A stretch of 64,000 bases of DNA from Halocatena marina (GCF_023276375.1 NZ_JALLPK010000001.1:1984001-2048000); one strand, 5' to 3'; numbered from the stretch's first letter, positions 42,408-51,335 are shown. Made by a program: numbers and translations. The notes: generated by a model not told the origin, from the sequence alone.

Positions 42408-43568
42408 TTAGTATCGAAGGTAGGGTGTTCGCGCGTTCTCGAACGCTTCGAGGTCATCCGTCCAGCAATCAGTGATGTCCTCTGCGATCTCTCGGGCGCT
42501 TGCGGCATCCGCAGTGTCGATCGCTTCGCGCAGATAGCTACCACCAGCGAGTTTATCGATGAAGAATGATCCATCGTACTCGATCCACTCACACCGGTCG
42601 GAGTCGGTGAACGCAGAGGCAAGAACCGTGAGACCAACCAACACCGGATCGACAGCGTCACGATCGAGGACGTGAATCTGGATGCCCATCACGTTCTCGC
42701 GTTCGTGTTTCGAGAACGTCGGCGAGAAGTACGCAGGACGGAACGCAACGCCGTCGAGAGCTTGATTGGAGAGCTCTGCTGCCCACTCGTCAGCATCGAT
42801 CCACGGTGCGCCGACGAGTTCGAACGGCTTCGTGGTCCCCCGTCCTTCCGAGAGATTCGTTCCCTCGAAAAAGCAAGTGCCTGGATAGAGCACAGCCGTA
42901 CCAGGTGTTGGCATGTTCGGCGATGGATAGACCCACGGCAGCCCAGTCTCTGGGAACCACGCGGTGCGCGACCAGTCGTCCAGTTCGACGACTTCCACAG
43001 CGGCACCGATATTGAACTCCTCATTGAAATAGGTCGCCAGCTCGCCGATCGTCATGCCGTGGACGATCGGGAGACCGTATCCGCCGACGAATGACGAGGC
43101 GACTTCATCGATCCGGTTCCCCGCGATGGATAGTGGGGCAATGGGGTTCGGGCGATCGAGGACGACAAGTCGCTTGTCTGCCTCAGCGACGCCCCAGAGC
43201 GCCGAGGCAAGCGTATAAATGAGCGTGTAAAAACGGCAACCGACATCCTGCATGTCGTAGACGACCGTATCGAGCGATTCGAGCATCTCCGGTTGCAGGC
43301 GGCGTTGCTCCCCGTAGAGACTCTTGACTGGCAGGCCCGTTCGTTCGTCGGTGCTGTCGTCGATTTTCACACCAGCCTGCGCGTCACCACGGAGCCCGTG
43401 TTCCGGACCGAACAGCTTCCGAAGATCGAACGCGTCGTGATCGTGGAGGAGATCGATCGTCGGAGTGAGACCGCTGTCGGTTCCTGATGGGTTGGTGATG
43501 AGTCCCAACTGGCCCTCGACAGCGTCGGTCCGCTCTGTCAGTAGTCGTTCTACGCCCAATCGCACCAT
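42408..43568 (-). CDS. namZ: Exo-beta-N-acetylmuramidase (DUF1343)
   Basis: 386 residues of the DUF1343 family, whose Bacillus member NamZ (YbbC) removes MurNAc from the non-reducing end of glycan chains. The conserved blocks are all present: FGPEHGLRGD, VVYDMQDVGCRFYTLIYTL, LDRPNPI, PIVHGMTIGE, PSPNMPT, YPGTCFFEGTNLSEGRGTTK and FELVGAPWID. The ATG at 43568 is preferred. A TATA-like TTTTTTA (43593-43599) lies 28 bases upstream, and an in-frame start 48 bases earlier would run through it. It is followed 4 bases later by nagZ, the same pairing as in Bacillus. MurNAc is not an archaeal sugar, so the substrate must come from bacteria. Confidence 0.93.
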   Translation of the reverse strand: MVRLGVERLLTERTDAVEGQLGLITNPSGTDSGLTPTIDLLHDHDAFDLRKLFGPEHGLRGDAQAGVKIDDSTDERTGLPVKSLYGEQRRLQPEMLESLDTVVYDMQDVGCRFYTLIYTLASALWGVAEADKRLVVLDRPNPIAPLSIAGNRIDEVASSFVGGYGLPIVHGMTIGELATYFNEEFNIGAAVEVVELDDWSRTAWFPETGLPWVYPSPNMPTPGTAVLYPGTCFFEGTNLSEGRGTTKPFELVGAPWIDADEWAAELSNQALDGVAFRPAYFSPTFSKHERENVMGIQIHVLDRDAVDPVLVGLTVLASAFTDSDRCEWIEYDGSFFIDKLAGGSYLREAIDTADAASAREIAEDITDCWTDDLEAFENARTPYLRY

Positions 43569-43600
43569 GGTTCGAACAACACGGGGCACCCCTAAAAAAC

Positions 43601-43636
43601 TCCGTATCCGTATCAATATCAGTATCTGTACCCGTA
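43601..43636. repeat. Six degenerate hexamers upstream of the namZ TATA box
   Basis: The units read TCCGTA, TCCGTA, TCAATA, TCAGTA, TCTGTA and CCCGTA. They end 2 bases from the TATA box of namZ, where an archaeal activator or BRE-linked factor would bind. They may be a regulatory array or simple-sequence DNA. Confidence 0.75.
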
Positions 43637-43699
43637 TTCGGTCCGTTTCAACGACTCAATTTCTGGGTCGTCTTTCCTCGTTGCAGTTTCGTTCGTGTC

Positions 43700-44869
43700 T
43701 CATACGCTTCTTGTTGTGACTGTGTCGAGCCAGTCGAGGTGTGTCTCGCTCATGAGCGCGTGGTTGTACACGTGAATTCTGTCGCCGAAACCGGCCACGT
43801 CAGCAAGAAAGCCCCGCAGTTCGGATTCCGTCTCGAACAGATCTGGATCGAGCGTGATACCGATATCGACCGGTACGTCAACACGCTCTTTGTACTGTTG
43901 GACACGGCGGCGGGCAAGATCTGAGTCGGCCGTGTAGCAGAGGGCAACGATGCGGTCGATATGTTCGTGAAGCTGATCAAGTGTAACACCGGACGGCCAT
44001 CCGTCGTCTGGATCTCGGCCGAGACCGTCCGATGCCGAGTACGTGAGTGCGATATCGCCGCTCGCTGCCGCTAGCCGTCCGAGCAACTCGTCGATGACAG
44101 ACGATCGAAAGTCGAATAGTTTCTTCAGCTCCGGCTGCTGGGTTGCCAGCTCTTCAAGCGATGTTACAGACGCTGTTGGCTGCTGGAGCGCGGTCCGAGC
44201 GATGCGTTGTGTCACTTCGCGGGCCCGGTCGAAATCGATGGGATGGTTTTCAGCCCGAGAGCGACACGCCGAGCAAAAACACTGCGAGAGAAGCAGTTCC
44301 TCGGGGCGTCCCTGAACGACGTGGTTTTTCGCGTGACCGAATCGTGTGCCGTGACTGTGGAAGGCGTCGGGATAGCCAAGCGATTCGAGATTGATCGATT
44401 CAATGTCATACCCAGCGAGCGAACGGGCAATTCCCTCGAAGTACCGCTGAACCGCCGGGTGAGACGGACAAAACGCATGATCGTGGCGGTCACCGAAAAC
44501 GCTCTGCGTGCGGTACTGTGGATACTCCGATCCGAGTTTCGAGTTGTGAAAGCAGACGAGCCACGCGTTCACGTCGATCGCATGGCGGTCCGCGCCGGCG
44601 ACGATTGACTGAAACGGATCGGTGTGACCAGCGACCTCGTGTACTGGTGGATCAATAGGAGTATCCACGGTGGACAGATCGGGGTCAAAGTAACATCCTC
44701 CCGTGTACGATTTGAAGAGTGTACCGTTCGAGCGGGGTTCCAGCGTCCGAATCGAGTGATAGTGAGCAGCCGCCGTGACGGATGTCACGCCGTGCTCAGC
44801 GAGTTCTCGACACGTCGCGTCAATGTCATCTGAGAGTAGACTCCATGGATAACTCCAGACTGCGACCAT
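43700..44869 (-). CDS. Uncharacterised TIM-barrel-like protein, possible glycoside hydrolase
   Basis: About 389 residues with no exact family that I can name. It looks like a glycoside-hydrolase-type barrel: alternating strands and helices, the segment DIESINLESLGYPDAFHSHG with a candidate catalytic Glu at a strand end, and a small cysteine knuckle QCFCSACRSRA often seen in such barrels. A longer reading to an ATG at 44935 exists. However its first codons (AATATTTATTATC) look like the TATA box about 27 bases before the inner ATG at 44869, so I start there. It lies between the AmiE-like and namZ genes on the same strand, and so probably acts on a sugar of the same pathway. Confidence 0.72.
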   Translation of the reverse strand: MVAVWSYPWSLLSDDIDATCRELAEHGVTSVTAAAHYHSIRTLEPRSNGTLFKSYTGGCYFDPDLSTVDTPIDPPVHEVAGHTDPFQSIVAGADRHAIDVNAWLVCFHNSKLGSEYPQYRTQSVFGDRHDHAFCPSHPAVQRYFEGIARSLAGYDIESINLESLGYPDAFHSHGTRFGHAKNHVVQGRPEELLLSQCFCSACRSRAENHPIDFDRAREVTQRIARTALQQPTASVTSLEELATQQPELKKLFDFRSSVIDELLGRLAAASGDIALTYSASDGLGRDPDDGWPSGVTLDQLHEHIDRIVALCYTADSDLARRRVQQYKERVDVPVDIGITLDPDLFETESELRGFLADVAGFGDRIHVYNHALMSETHLDWLDTVTTRSV

Positions 44870-44944
44870 ACGGTTCAACCACCCGGTGTGATAATAAATA
44901 TTGTCCGTCGGTGCTGCTGGTCTCTCTGTCTGCATCGGGATCAG

Positions 44945-45973
44945 CTAGTCGAATCGTCCTGCGGCAACCATCGCGTAAAATCGTTCGCGGAACCGAATGA
45001 GACCGGTCTCTTTTCCGTCGTACACTTGGTTTGTGAGCAGTATGGCAAAGCGGTCGCGCTCGTGGTCGAGCCACATTGATGTTCCTGTGTATCCAGTGTG
45101 ACCAAGTCCGCTCAACGACCAGTTCGGCGATGGATACGTTCCGTCTCCGAGTCGCCACCCGAGGCTGTGTCGGTCATCGAGCTCGGGAAGCCAATCGTCC
45201 TGTAACCGACCGACGGTCGCAGGCGAGAGGAGTGCATCGCCGCTGAGGTACTGTTGTGCGAACGACGCGAGATCGTCGACGGTTGTAAACAGACCTGCGT
45301 TTCCGCTTTCCCCGCCCATCACCCACCCCAGTGGATCGTGAATCTCCCCACTGAGCACCCGATCGCGGTACGTATGGTCGTAGGTCGCGGCGACGTTCGA
45401 AGCATCCACGGGACCGAGATGGGACTCAGTCATATCCGCGGGCCCGAAGACGAAGTCGGCTGCGAGTTCGCCGAGTGACCGATCGGTCGCACGCCGAAGC
45501 ATCTCAGCTGCGTACACGAAGTTCAGACAGCTGTATTCGTGCCGAGTCCCCGGTTGAGACGCGAGTATTCCGTCATCGAGTCCGGCGAACACGTCCGCTC
45601 GTGAGTCCCACGCTTCGGAGAAAGCGTACGGTTGCAGCCCTGAGCTGTGCGTCAGCAGTTCTACAAGACGAACGTTACCCACGCTTGGACCGACAGTGGG
45701 GACGTATCGACGTACTTCGTCCGAAAACGCCACACGGCCGCACTCCATCAGACCGAGCGCGACTGTTGCGGTTACGACTGGTTTCGTCAACGAAGCCACA
45801 TCGAACAGCGTCGATCGCGTCATCTGATCTGTTTCATCGCGTTGTCCGACAGCGACAGCGCGGTCGATTCCAGACGATCGGCCGACAGCCGCCACAGCGC
45901 CCGGATACACCTCCTCACAGCCTTCGGTCAGGAAGACCGCGAGCGGATCGTCTGAACAACTCGAACTATCCAT
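44945..45973 (-). CDS. Serine hydrolase, class C beta-lactamase fold (AmiE-like)
   Basis: 342 residues with the penicillin-binding/beta-lactamase signatures SLTK (Ser61 to Lys64), YSCLN (the YxN motif) and HTGYTG. There is no signal peptide, so it is cytoplasmic and not a drug-resistance lactamase. In Bacillus the operon that carries namZ and nagZ also carries AmiE, a MurNAc-L-alanine amidase of this very fold. The same role, stripping peptides from muropeptides, is the natural proposal here. The ATG at 45973 (MDSSSCSDDP) is preferred over one 81 bases upstream. It is the first gene of a four-gene minus-strand run ending with nagZ. Esterase activity remains possible. Confidence 0.8.
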   Translation of the reverse strand: MDSSSCSDDPLAVFLTEGCEEVYPGAVAAVGRSSGIDRAVAVGQRDETDQMTRSTLFDVASLTKPVVTATVALGLMECGRVAFSDEVRRYVPTVGPSVGNVRLVELLTHSSGLQPYAFSEAWDSRADVFAGLDDGILASQPGTRHEYSCLNFVYAAEMLRRATDRSLGELAADFVFGPADMTESHLGPVDASNVAATYDHTYRDRVLSGEIHDPLGWVMGGESGNAGLFTTVDDLASFAQQYLSGDALLSPATVGRLQDDWLPELDDRHSLGWRLGDGTYPSPNWSLSGLGHTGYTGTSMWLDHERDRFAILLTNQVYDGKETGLIRFRERFYAMVAAGRFD

Positions 45974-46034
45974 CTCGCGGACCGACGCTACCGAACACCG
46001 TAACTGCTTCGGCGCTATCGACAGCACGGCTAGC

Positions 46035-46045
46035 AATATATACAT
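46035..46045 (+). promoter_or_regulatory. TATA box of the HAD phosphatase gene
   Basis: AATATATACA is centred 28 bases before the ATG at 46068 and fits a leaderless transcript. It lies in the 94-base divergent gap shared with the AmiE-like gene. Confidence 0.6.
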
Positions 46046-46067
46046 TCGCCACAAGAACAGATCGTCG

Positions 46068-46748
46068 ATGACATACGACTCGATCCTGTTCGATCTCGAT
46101 GGCGTGCTCTTGTGTCTCCATCCCGATCATCCGACGGTCTACCAGCAAGCGATCGAAGCAACGTTCGAGGAGTTCGACGTTACCCCCGTGGCCGCTGATC
46201 TCGATGCCTTTACCAGTGGAGCCACAGTCGAGGAGATGCGACGTGTCTGTGCCGGTTACAACATCGACTTCGAGACGTTCTGGGTGCGCCGAGAGACGAA
46301 TGCATTCACGCTTCAGCGCGAGATGATGAAGCGCGGCGAACGAGTGCCGTACGACGACTGCGTGGTGCTCGAACAACTGGCAGAGCAACACACCTTGGGC
46401 CTTGTCAGTAGCAACCAGCACGCGACTGTCGAGGAGATGCTCACACAATTTGGACTGGCTGATCTCTTTGAGACAGTGTACGGCCGAACACCGACGGTCG
46501 AGGGCTTCGTCCGGACGAAACCGGAGACTCATTACGTCGAGCAGGCGATGGCCGACCTCGGCACGGTTGAGGGGGTGTACGTCGGAGACAGCGCTTGTGA
46601 CGTTCAGGCTGCTCACGCTGCTGGTCTCGATGCAGTGTTCATCCGGCGCTCACACCGCGAGGATTACACGCTTCCCGAAGAGCCGGCACACGAGATCCAC
46701 ACACTGGCGTCTCTCCCCACCATTCCCGGTATTGCATCCTCGATGTGA
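46068..46748 (+). CDS. HAD-superfamily phosphatase
   Basis: 226 residues of the phosphoglycolate-phosphatase-like HAD group. Motif I is FDLDGVL (Asp9 nucleophile, Asp11), motif II is VSSNQH, the lysine is in VRTKPE, and motif III is YVGDSACDVQAAHAAG. A helical cap (about 16-85) follows motif I. In Pseudomonas a related HAD enzyme, MupP, removes phosphate from MurNAc-6-phosphate, the product of AnmK. Since anmK lies next door, a MurNAc-6-P phosphatase role is attractive but unproven. Phosphoglycolate or other sugar phosphates are alternatives. Confidence 0.82.
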   Translation: MTYDSILFDLDGVLLCLHPDHPTVYQQAIEATFEEFDVTPVAADLDAFTSGATVEEMRRVCAGYNIDFETFWVRRETNAFTLQREMMKRGERVPYDDCVVLEQLAEQHTLGLVSSNQHATVEEMLTQFGLADLFETVYGRTPTVEGFVRTKPETHYVEQAMADLGTVEGVYVGDSACDVQAAHAAGLDAVFIRRSHREDYTLPEEPAHEIHTLASLPTIPGIASSM

Positions 46749-47287
46749 TTTTCGCTCCGCTCGTCCAATAGATGATTGTTAGAAGCGTTGAGTGTGTAGA
46801 ATAAATACTTTCGACTCAGTCGAAATGGGGCATGATGGTGAGAGACACGCATAGGCGGGTTGTCGTGACGAAATACGACTCCAACAGGCAATCTATTACG
46901 TTAGAACCAGTCGAAAGCGGCGGTAGAGGCCTTACAATGTCAGTTTTATCGAGGTTCGCTCGTTCGAGAACCACGATCAATGCGTTACACTGGTACTGAT
47001 GTAACGCCGATGCTGGCAAGAACGGACGGTCTACACCTATGTTGAGTCACATGTTGTCAATCTTCGTATCGAGTGTCGGAATTCGAATCGTTCGAAACCA
47101 CCCATACGATGCGTGGTGCGGTTCAATCGTCGTCAGGACCGTTTTGGTAGTTTAAGCTCGGACGATCAGCGGCTCTCGATCGAAAACGGCAGAATGTGGA
47201 CGTTTCATCCGGATGAAAACAACAACAGCGTGGAAGCAGCGATTTCAGTTGTTCTACAATCACGCTGTCAACACGATTCGATTGCTA
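46749..47287. other. Convergent intergenic region
   Basis: 540 bases between the ends of the HAD gene and anmK. Apart from the small frame at 46832-46999 I find nothing that looks coding, and no clear hairpin terminator. Confidence 0.5.
46832..46999 (+). CDS. Possible 55-residue protein
   Basis: A short frame starting MMVRDTHRRVVVTKYDSNRQ. A TATA-like ATAAATA at 46801-46807 lies 28 bases before the ATG, the spacing of leaderless haloarchaeal genes. The composition is basic rather than acidic, which is unusual for a haloarchaeal protein. I do not recognise it. It could be the stump of a longer lost gene or a chance frame. Confidence 0.25.
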   Translation: MMVRDTHRRVVVTKYDSNRQSITLEPVESGGRGLTMSVLSRFARSRTTINALHWY

Positions 47288-48448
47288 TCACGTTGGTGGA
47301 GCACGTGTCCCCATCACGACAGGGTGAGCCGCACCGGTTGCGCTTGGGACGTTGTTTGGGACACCATCGAGCGCAGCAGCAGCGAGCAGTGCGAAGGCAA
47401 CGGCTTCCTTCTCGTCGATACCGATCCCATACTCGTCGATCGTGTACACGGGAGCATCGAGGTTCGATTTGAGCAGTTCGATCAGTCGGTCGTTGTACGC
47501 GCCACCGCCCGAAAGAATGATCTCGTCGGGCACAGGGAGAAACCGCTGGTAAGCATCCGTAATGGATCGAGCCGTCAACGCGGTCGCCGTCGCAACGGCG
47601 TCCTCGTCCGAGAGCGAACGCGCTCGACACGCATCGAGAAAGTCCTCGATATAGGAGCTACCGAATCGCTCGCGTCCCGTGGATTTTGGTGGATCAGCGC
47701 GAAAGTACGGATCGTCCAGCAGTTCGTCGAGGACAGCGTCGCTTGCAGTTCCACTGCGCGCAAGGCGGCCGTTCCGGTCGTAGGTTAGTTCATCGTTCGT
47801 TATGTGTTCGACGACACCGTCGATGATCACGTTCCCGGGTCCTGTATCGAAGGCGATCACGTCCGCTCGGTTCGCACAGGGAGGGAGTGCGGTGCAGTTC
47901 GCAATGCCGCCGATGTTCTGTGCGATTCGAAACTTCGTCTCGTGGGCAAGAAGCGCGAGATCAGCGAATGGCACGAGCGGCGCACCGTGGCCGCCAGCAG
48001 CGATGTCGGCAGTCCGAAAGTCTGCAACCGTCGTTAGACCCGTTTGTTCGGCGATGATGCTCGGATCGCCAATTTGCAGCGTCGAACGGAGACGCTCGTC
48101 ACCGACAGGGAGAGCACGTGGTTCGGGGTGGTGTCTGACCGTCTGACCATGCGATCCAATAGCGTCAACGTCAGCGAGTGATCGATCGGCGGCGGCCACA
48201 GCTGCGATGGCTGCGTCCGCAAAGACCGCTCCAAGCGCCACGTTCAGATCGCACAGCTCGGCAACTGTCCCATCGTCCCCGCACACTCGCGCAATGCGCT
48301 CTCGGAGTTCAGAATCGTACGGGCGTGTGAGAGACGATTCGACGGTCACGTCGTATCCGTTCGTGTTAGAGCGGATCCGACAGCACGCTGCGTCGACGCC
48401 GTCGAGCGACGTTCCAGACATCAGTCCAACAATGCGACGGCCGCTCAC
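47288..48448 (-). CDS. anmK: Anhydro-N-acetylmuramic acid kinase
   Basis: 386 residues. AnmK opens the 1,6-anhydro ring and phosphorylates, giving MurNAc-6-phosphate from anhydro-MurNAc and ATP. The family blocks are intact: GLMSGTSLDGVDA, GSHGQTVRHHP, ADFRTADIAAGGHGAPLVP, NIGGIAN, DTGPGN, KSTGRERFG, LSGGGAYN and EKEAVAFALLA. The start is a GTG overlapping the SDR stop (GTGA). Anhydro-MurNAc arises only from bacterial lytic transglycosylases, so this gene in an archaeon points to use of bacterial wall debris. The MurQ etherase that would normally follow is not in the window. Confidence 0.94.
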   Translation of the reverse strand: MSGRRIVGLMSGTSLDGVDAACCRIRSNTNGYDVTVESSLTRPYDSELRERIARVCGDDGTVAELCDLNVALGAVFADAAIAAVAAADRSLADVDAIGSHGQTVRHHPEPRALPVGDERLRSTLQIGDPSIIAEQTGLTTVADFRTADIAAGGHGAPLVPFADLALLAHETKFRIAQNIGGIANCTALPPCANRADVIAFDTGPGNVIIDGVVEHITNDELTYDRNGRLARSGTASDAVLDELLDDPYFRADPPKSTGRERFGSSYIEDFLDACRARSLSDEDAVATATALTARSITDAYQRFLPVPDEIILSGGGAYNDRLIELLKSNLDAPVYTIDEYGIGIDEKEAVAFALLAAAALDGVPNNVPSATGAAHPVVMGTRAPPT

Positions 48449-49275
48449 GGTGACCCCTCCTGTGTGACCGGTTCGTCGATATCGTACATCAGCGTCTCCA
48501 AGCGTTGATCGAGTCCGGCAGTCAACCCACCGTCGATGACGAGCTCCGTCCCTGTAATGAACGAGGCCGCATCAGAGGTCAAAAAGAGCACAGCAGCGGC
48601 GACGTCCGCGGGCCGCCCGAACCGGCCGACTGGATACTGATTGAGCCACTCCTCACGAACTGTTCCCTCTGTTCTCAGTTTTTCGCTCGATGCGCCGGTG
48701 ATAATGGTGCCCGGGCAGATAGCGTTCGATCGGATTCCGTGGCGGCCGTACTGTGTGGCGATGAGCCGCGAGAGCGCGAGAATGCCGTTCTTGGCCGCCG
48801 AGTAGGATGCGAGCCCGATTCCGAGACGTGCGTTCACCGAAGAGACGTGAAGCAGTGCGCCGCCGCCCGAGTCGATCATTGCAGGAAGCACCTCTCGTGC
48901 GCAGAGAAACTGGCCCTTGAGATTCACGTCGATGATGCGATCCCACGTTGACTGAGACACGCGATCAGGATTCCCGTCGTCGAACGATCCACCGGCGTTG
49001 TTCACGAGCACGTCGATTCCACCGTGCGTGTCCATCGTCGCCTCAATCAGACTTGCTACGTCGTCTGCGTCACTAACGTCGGTTGGAACGAAATCTGCTC
49101 GTCCACCGTCGCGTTCGATGGCACTAACAGTCTCCTCACCTCCCGCTGCATCGATGTCTGCAACGACGACTGTCGCGCCTGTAGCACCGAACTGTCGTGC
49201 AATCGCGCTACCGATGCCGTTGCTTGCGCCAGTGACAACGACTATATCATCTTCTCGATCGTAGATTGAAGCCAT
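48445..49275 (-). CDS. Short-chain dehydrogenase/reductase
   Basis: 276 residues of the classical SDR family. It has the cofactor motif TGASNGIGSA, the NNAG motif, the catalytic Ser in HVSSVNA, YSAAKNG (Tyr and Lys), and the ICPGTIITG and FITGTELVIDGG blocks. An aspartate after strand 2 (VVADID) favours NAD over NADP. It is co-translated with anmK, sharing four bases. This is not a usual partner in bacterial recycling. It might oxidise the amino-sugar or a lactyl-derived hydroxy-acid, but the sequence does not tell. Confidence 0.88.
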   Translation of the reverse strand: MASIYDREDDIVVVTGASNGIGSAIARQFGATGATVVVADIDAAGGEETVSAIERDGGRADFVPTDVSDADDVASLIEATMDTHGGIDVLVNNAGGSFDDGNPDRVSQSTWDRIIDVNLKGQFLCAREVLPAMIDSGGGALLHVSSVNARLGIGLASYSAAKNGILALSRLIATQYGRHGIRSNAICPGTIITGASSEKLRTEGTVREEWLNQYPVGRFGRPADVAAAVLFLTSDAASFITGTELVIDGGLTAGLDQRLETLMYDIDEPVTQEGSP

Positions 49276-49335
49276 GGTTAGCGTTCATATTCAAACGTCA
49301 ACTGTGTTACGCCTCACTCGAATCCGTAAATCACC

Positions 49336-49350
49336 CAAACTTTTAATATA
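49336..49350 (+). promoter_or_regulatory. TATA box of the binding-protein gene
   Basis: CTTTTAATATAATTACC is centred about 28 bases before the ATG at 49371, one of the strongest TATA boxes in the window. It suggests high, leaderless expression of the binding protein. Confidence 0.65.
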
Positions 49351-49370
49351 ATTACCAATATCCTTCGGGT

Positions 49371-51335
49371 ATGGCTAACAGTACGCGTAGCGCTGATGGC
49401 GATAGCAATGAGTCCCCGTTGACGCGGCGTCGATGGCTCGCGCTCTGTTCGGGCGCAGCGATGGCTGGACTGGCTGGCTGTGGTGCGAATCCAGACGATC
49501 CAAACGCCACGTTGAGTTCGGAGTCGACAGGCTCAGAGGGTGGTTCGAACAGCAACGCAGTCACGACCGAGCTTCACATGCGTGCGCCGGTGAGCTGGAC
49601 GCCGAGCGACTCGAACGTCAACCCCTTCTCGACGCAAGGTGACATCGAGTACTGGATGGAGTATATGTGGTGGGAGTCGCCGTCCTATCCGAACGCTGTC
49701 GGCGAGCCGATCTACTGGCTTGCCAAGGATATCAGCGTTCAGGGTGGTGGCTGTGAAGTCCTCATTACGCTCGATGAAAACCACACGTGGTGGGACGGCT
49801 CGCCGGTCACTGCCAAAGACTATCACACGACGCAGCTCATCACGGATTACAAGGAGTATGGTGGTCCGGACGAAACGGATGACGGCTGGGAAGTCGTTGA
49901 CAAATACAAGATCAAGAACGTCCTGTCGGGACCAGCAAATCCAGCAGTGAAGAAAGTCGACTACTACACGCCGGTTGCCAAGCACGACTACTACAAGTCG
50001 TGGCTAGAAAAGTTCGAAGACGCAAGCGGCGAGCAGGCCATCAAAGGCGTTGCAAAGGAGCTGAACGACCACACGGTGACGCTGAAAGATCTCACGGATA
50101 AGGGACTCGGCTGCGGGCTATGGAAGCCTGCACAGCTCTCTCCGACCAACGCTGTCCACGAGAAATATCAGGATCATCCGCGCGCCGACTGGACGAATCT
50201 GGAAACGTTCAACTGGCACCTGCTCTCGGAGAAACAGAAGGCGATACAGGCGCTAAACACAGGAAAACTGGATTTCGGTGATAAGCTGACCGATCAGGCT
50301 CGCACGAACGATCAGACCGAAGTCTTCAGTCGGTTCGGGATGAGTGGTGTTCCGAAATTAACGATGAACTGGAACAACGAGCATCTCGCTCGTCGTCCGG
50401 TTCGGCGCGCGATTGCCTACCTCATCGACAGCGAAGAGGTCGTCAAGGTGATTAAGAGCGCGCACGGCATCAAGTACAACTCGCGCAAGACCGTCTTCGG
50501 GATGTCCTCGAGTCTCATTAGCGACTGGGTCAGCGACGGATTCGTCGACAAACTCATCGACTATGGCAGCACATCGAAACCCGAGAAAGCCGCATCTGTC
50601 CTGAAAAAGGCGGGCTATTCGAAAAATGGCGGCGTCTGGGTAGGACCGAATGGGAGCAAAGTTTCGGGACTGACGTACCTCACACCGCCGTGGAACATCT
50701 ACAAGTCGGTCGGGAAGTACTTCAGTTCGAAGCTCGACGAATTCGGATTCAAAAACAACCTCGTCGTCCCGTCTGGAAGCGGATTTTACAAGCGCTGGGA
50801 CGAGACCTACGACTTCGACCTCTGTAACTGGTTCACGACTGGATCACACCCCGCATACGCCTATTCGACAGTAGAAGTGAGTGGGCTGGGGAACTACGAC
50901 GAAATTGCTGTTGCCACGGAGAAAACGGAGGGCTGTACGGTCAACCGCACGGAGCCGGAACTCGATCAGCCAACGAGTGAAAAACTGCAACACCCCATTC
51001 GGCCGAAATTCCCGAAGCAGATCGGCCAGAAGTCACTCAATTCAGAAGCGGGACAAACGCTGTATCCGCTCAAATGGCACAAGATCATGCTCCAAACACA
51101 AGACACACAGGAAGTCAAGCAACTCACCGAGAAGCTCGCGTGGTACGTGAACTGGCAGGTTCCACACGTCGGGTTCTACGACGAGGTGAAAGTCTACTGG
51201 GGCAACACTAACAAATTTGATTTCCCATCGTTGAAGGCCGACGACCACCCACATGCGGAGGAAACGAAGGCAGAACACCGCACGACTGCGATGGAGTTCT
51301 TAATGAAAGGACACATCAGCGCGAAGACGAAGTAG
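49371..51335 (+). CDS. Oligopeptide-type ABC transporter substrate-binding lipoprotein
   Basis: A 654-residue family 5 extracellular solute-binding protein. A Tat-type lipoprotein signal (TRRRWLALCSGAAMAGLAGC, lipid anchor Cys37) is followed by an acidic Ser/Gly spacer. The DppA/OppA fold has NHTWWDGSPVTAKDYHTTQL and RRPVRRAIAYLIDSEEVVKV. It should capture peptides or muropeptides outside the membrane for the permeases encoded downstream. Binding proteins of this family import murein tripeptide in Escherichia coli (MppA), which suits this locus. Nickel or sugar ligands are also known in the family. The transporter genes resume 600 bases later, behind their own promoter. Confidence 0.9.
   Translation: MANSTRSADGDSNESPLTRRRWLALCSGAAMAGLAGCGANPDDPNATLSSESTGSEGGSNSNAVTTELHMRAPVSWTPSDSNVNPFSTQGDIEYWMEYMWWESPSYPNAVGEPIYWLAKDISVQGGGCEVLITLDENHTWWDGSPVTAKDYHTTQLITDYKEYGGPDETDDGWEVVDKYKIKNVLSGPANPAVKKVDYYTPVAKHDYYKSWLEKFEDASGEQAIKGVAKELNDHTVTLKDLTDKGLGCGLWKPAQLSPTNAVHEKYQDHPRADWTNLETFNWHLLSEKQKAIQALNTGKLDFGDKLTDQARTNDQTEVFSRFGMSGVPKLTMNWNNEHLARRPVRRAIAYLIDSEEVVKVIKSAHGIKYNSRKTVFGMSSSLISDWVSDGFVDKLIDYGSTSKPEKAASVLKKAGYSKNGGVWVGPNGSKVSGLTYLTPPWNIYKSVGKYFSSKLDEFGFKNNLVVPSGSGFYKRWDETYDFDLCNWFTTGSHPAYAYSTVEVSGLGNYDEIAVATEKTEGCTVNRTEPELDQPTSEKLQHPIRPKFPKQIGQKSLNSEAGQTLYPLKWHKIMLQTQDTQEVKQLTEKLAWYVNWQVPHVGFYDEVKVYWGNTNKFDFPSLKADDHPHAEETKAEHRTTAMEFLMKGHISAKTK

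Noticed and set aside
44945..45973. Secreted antibiotic-resistance beta-lactamase
   Set aside because: There is no signal peptide and the neighbours are amino-sugar enzymes. A cytoplasmic amidase or esterase fits better.
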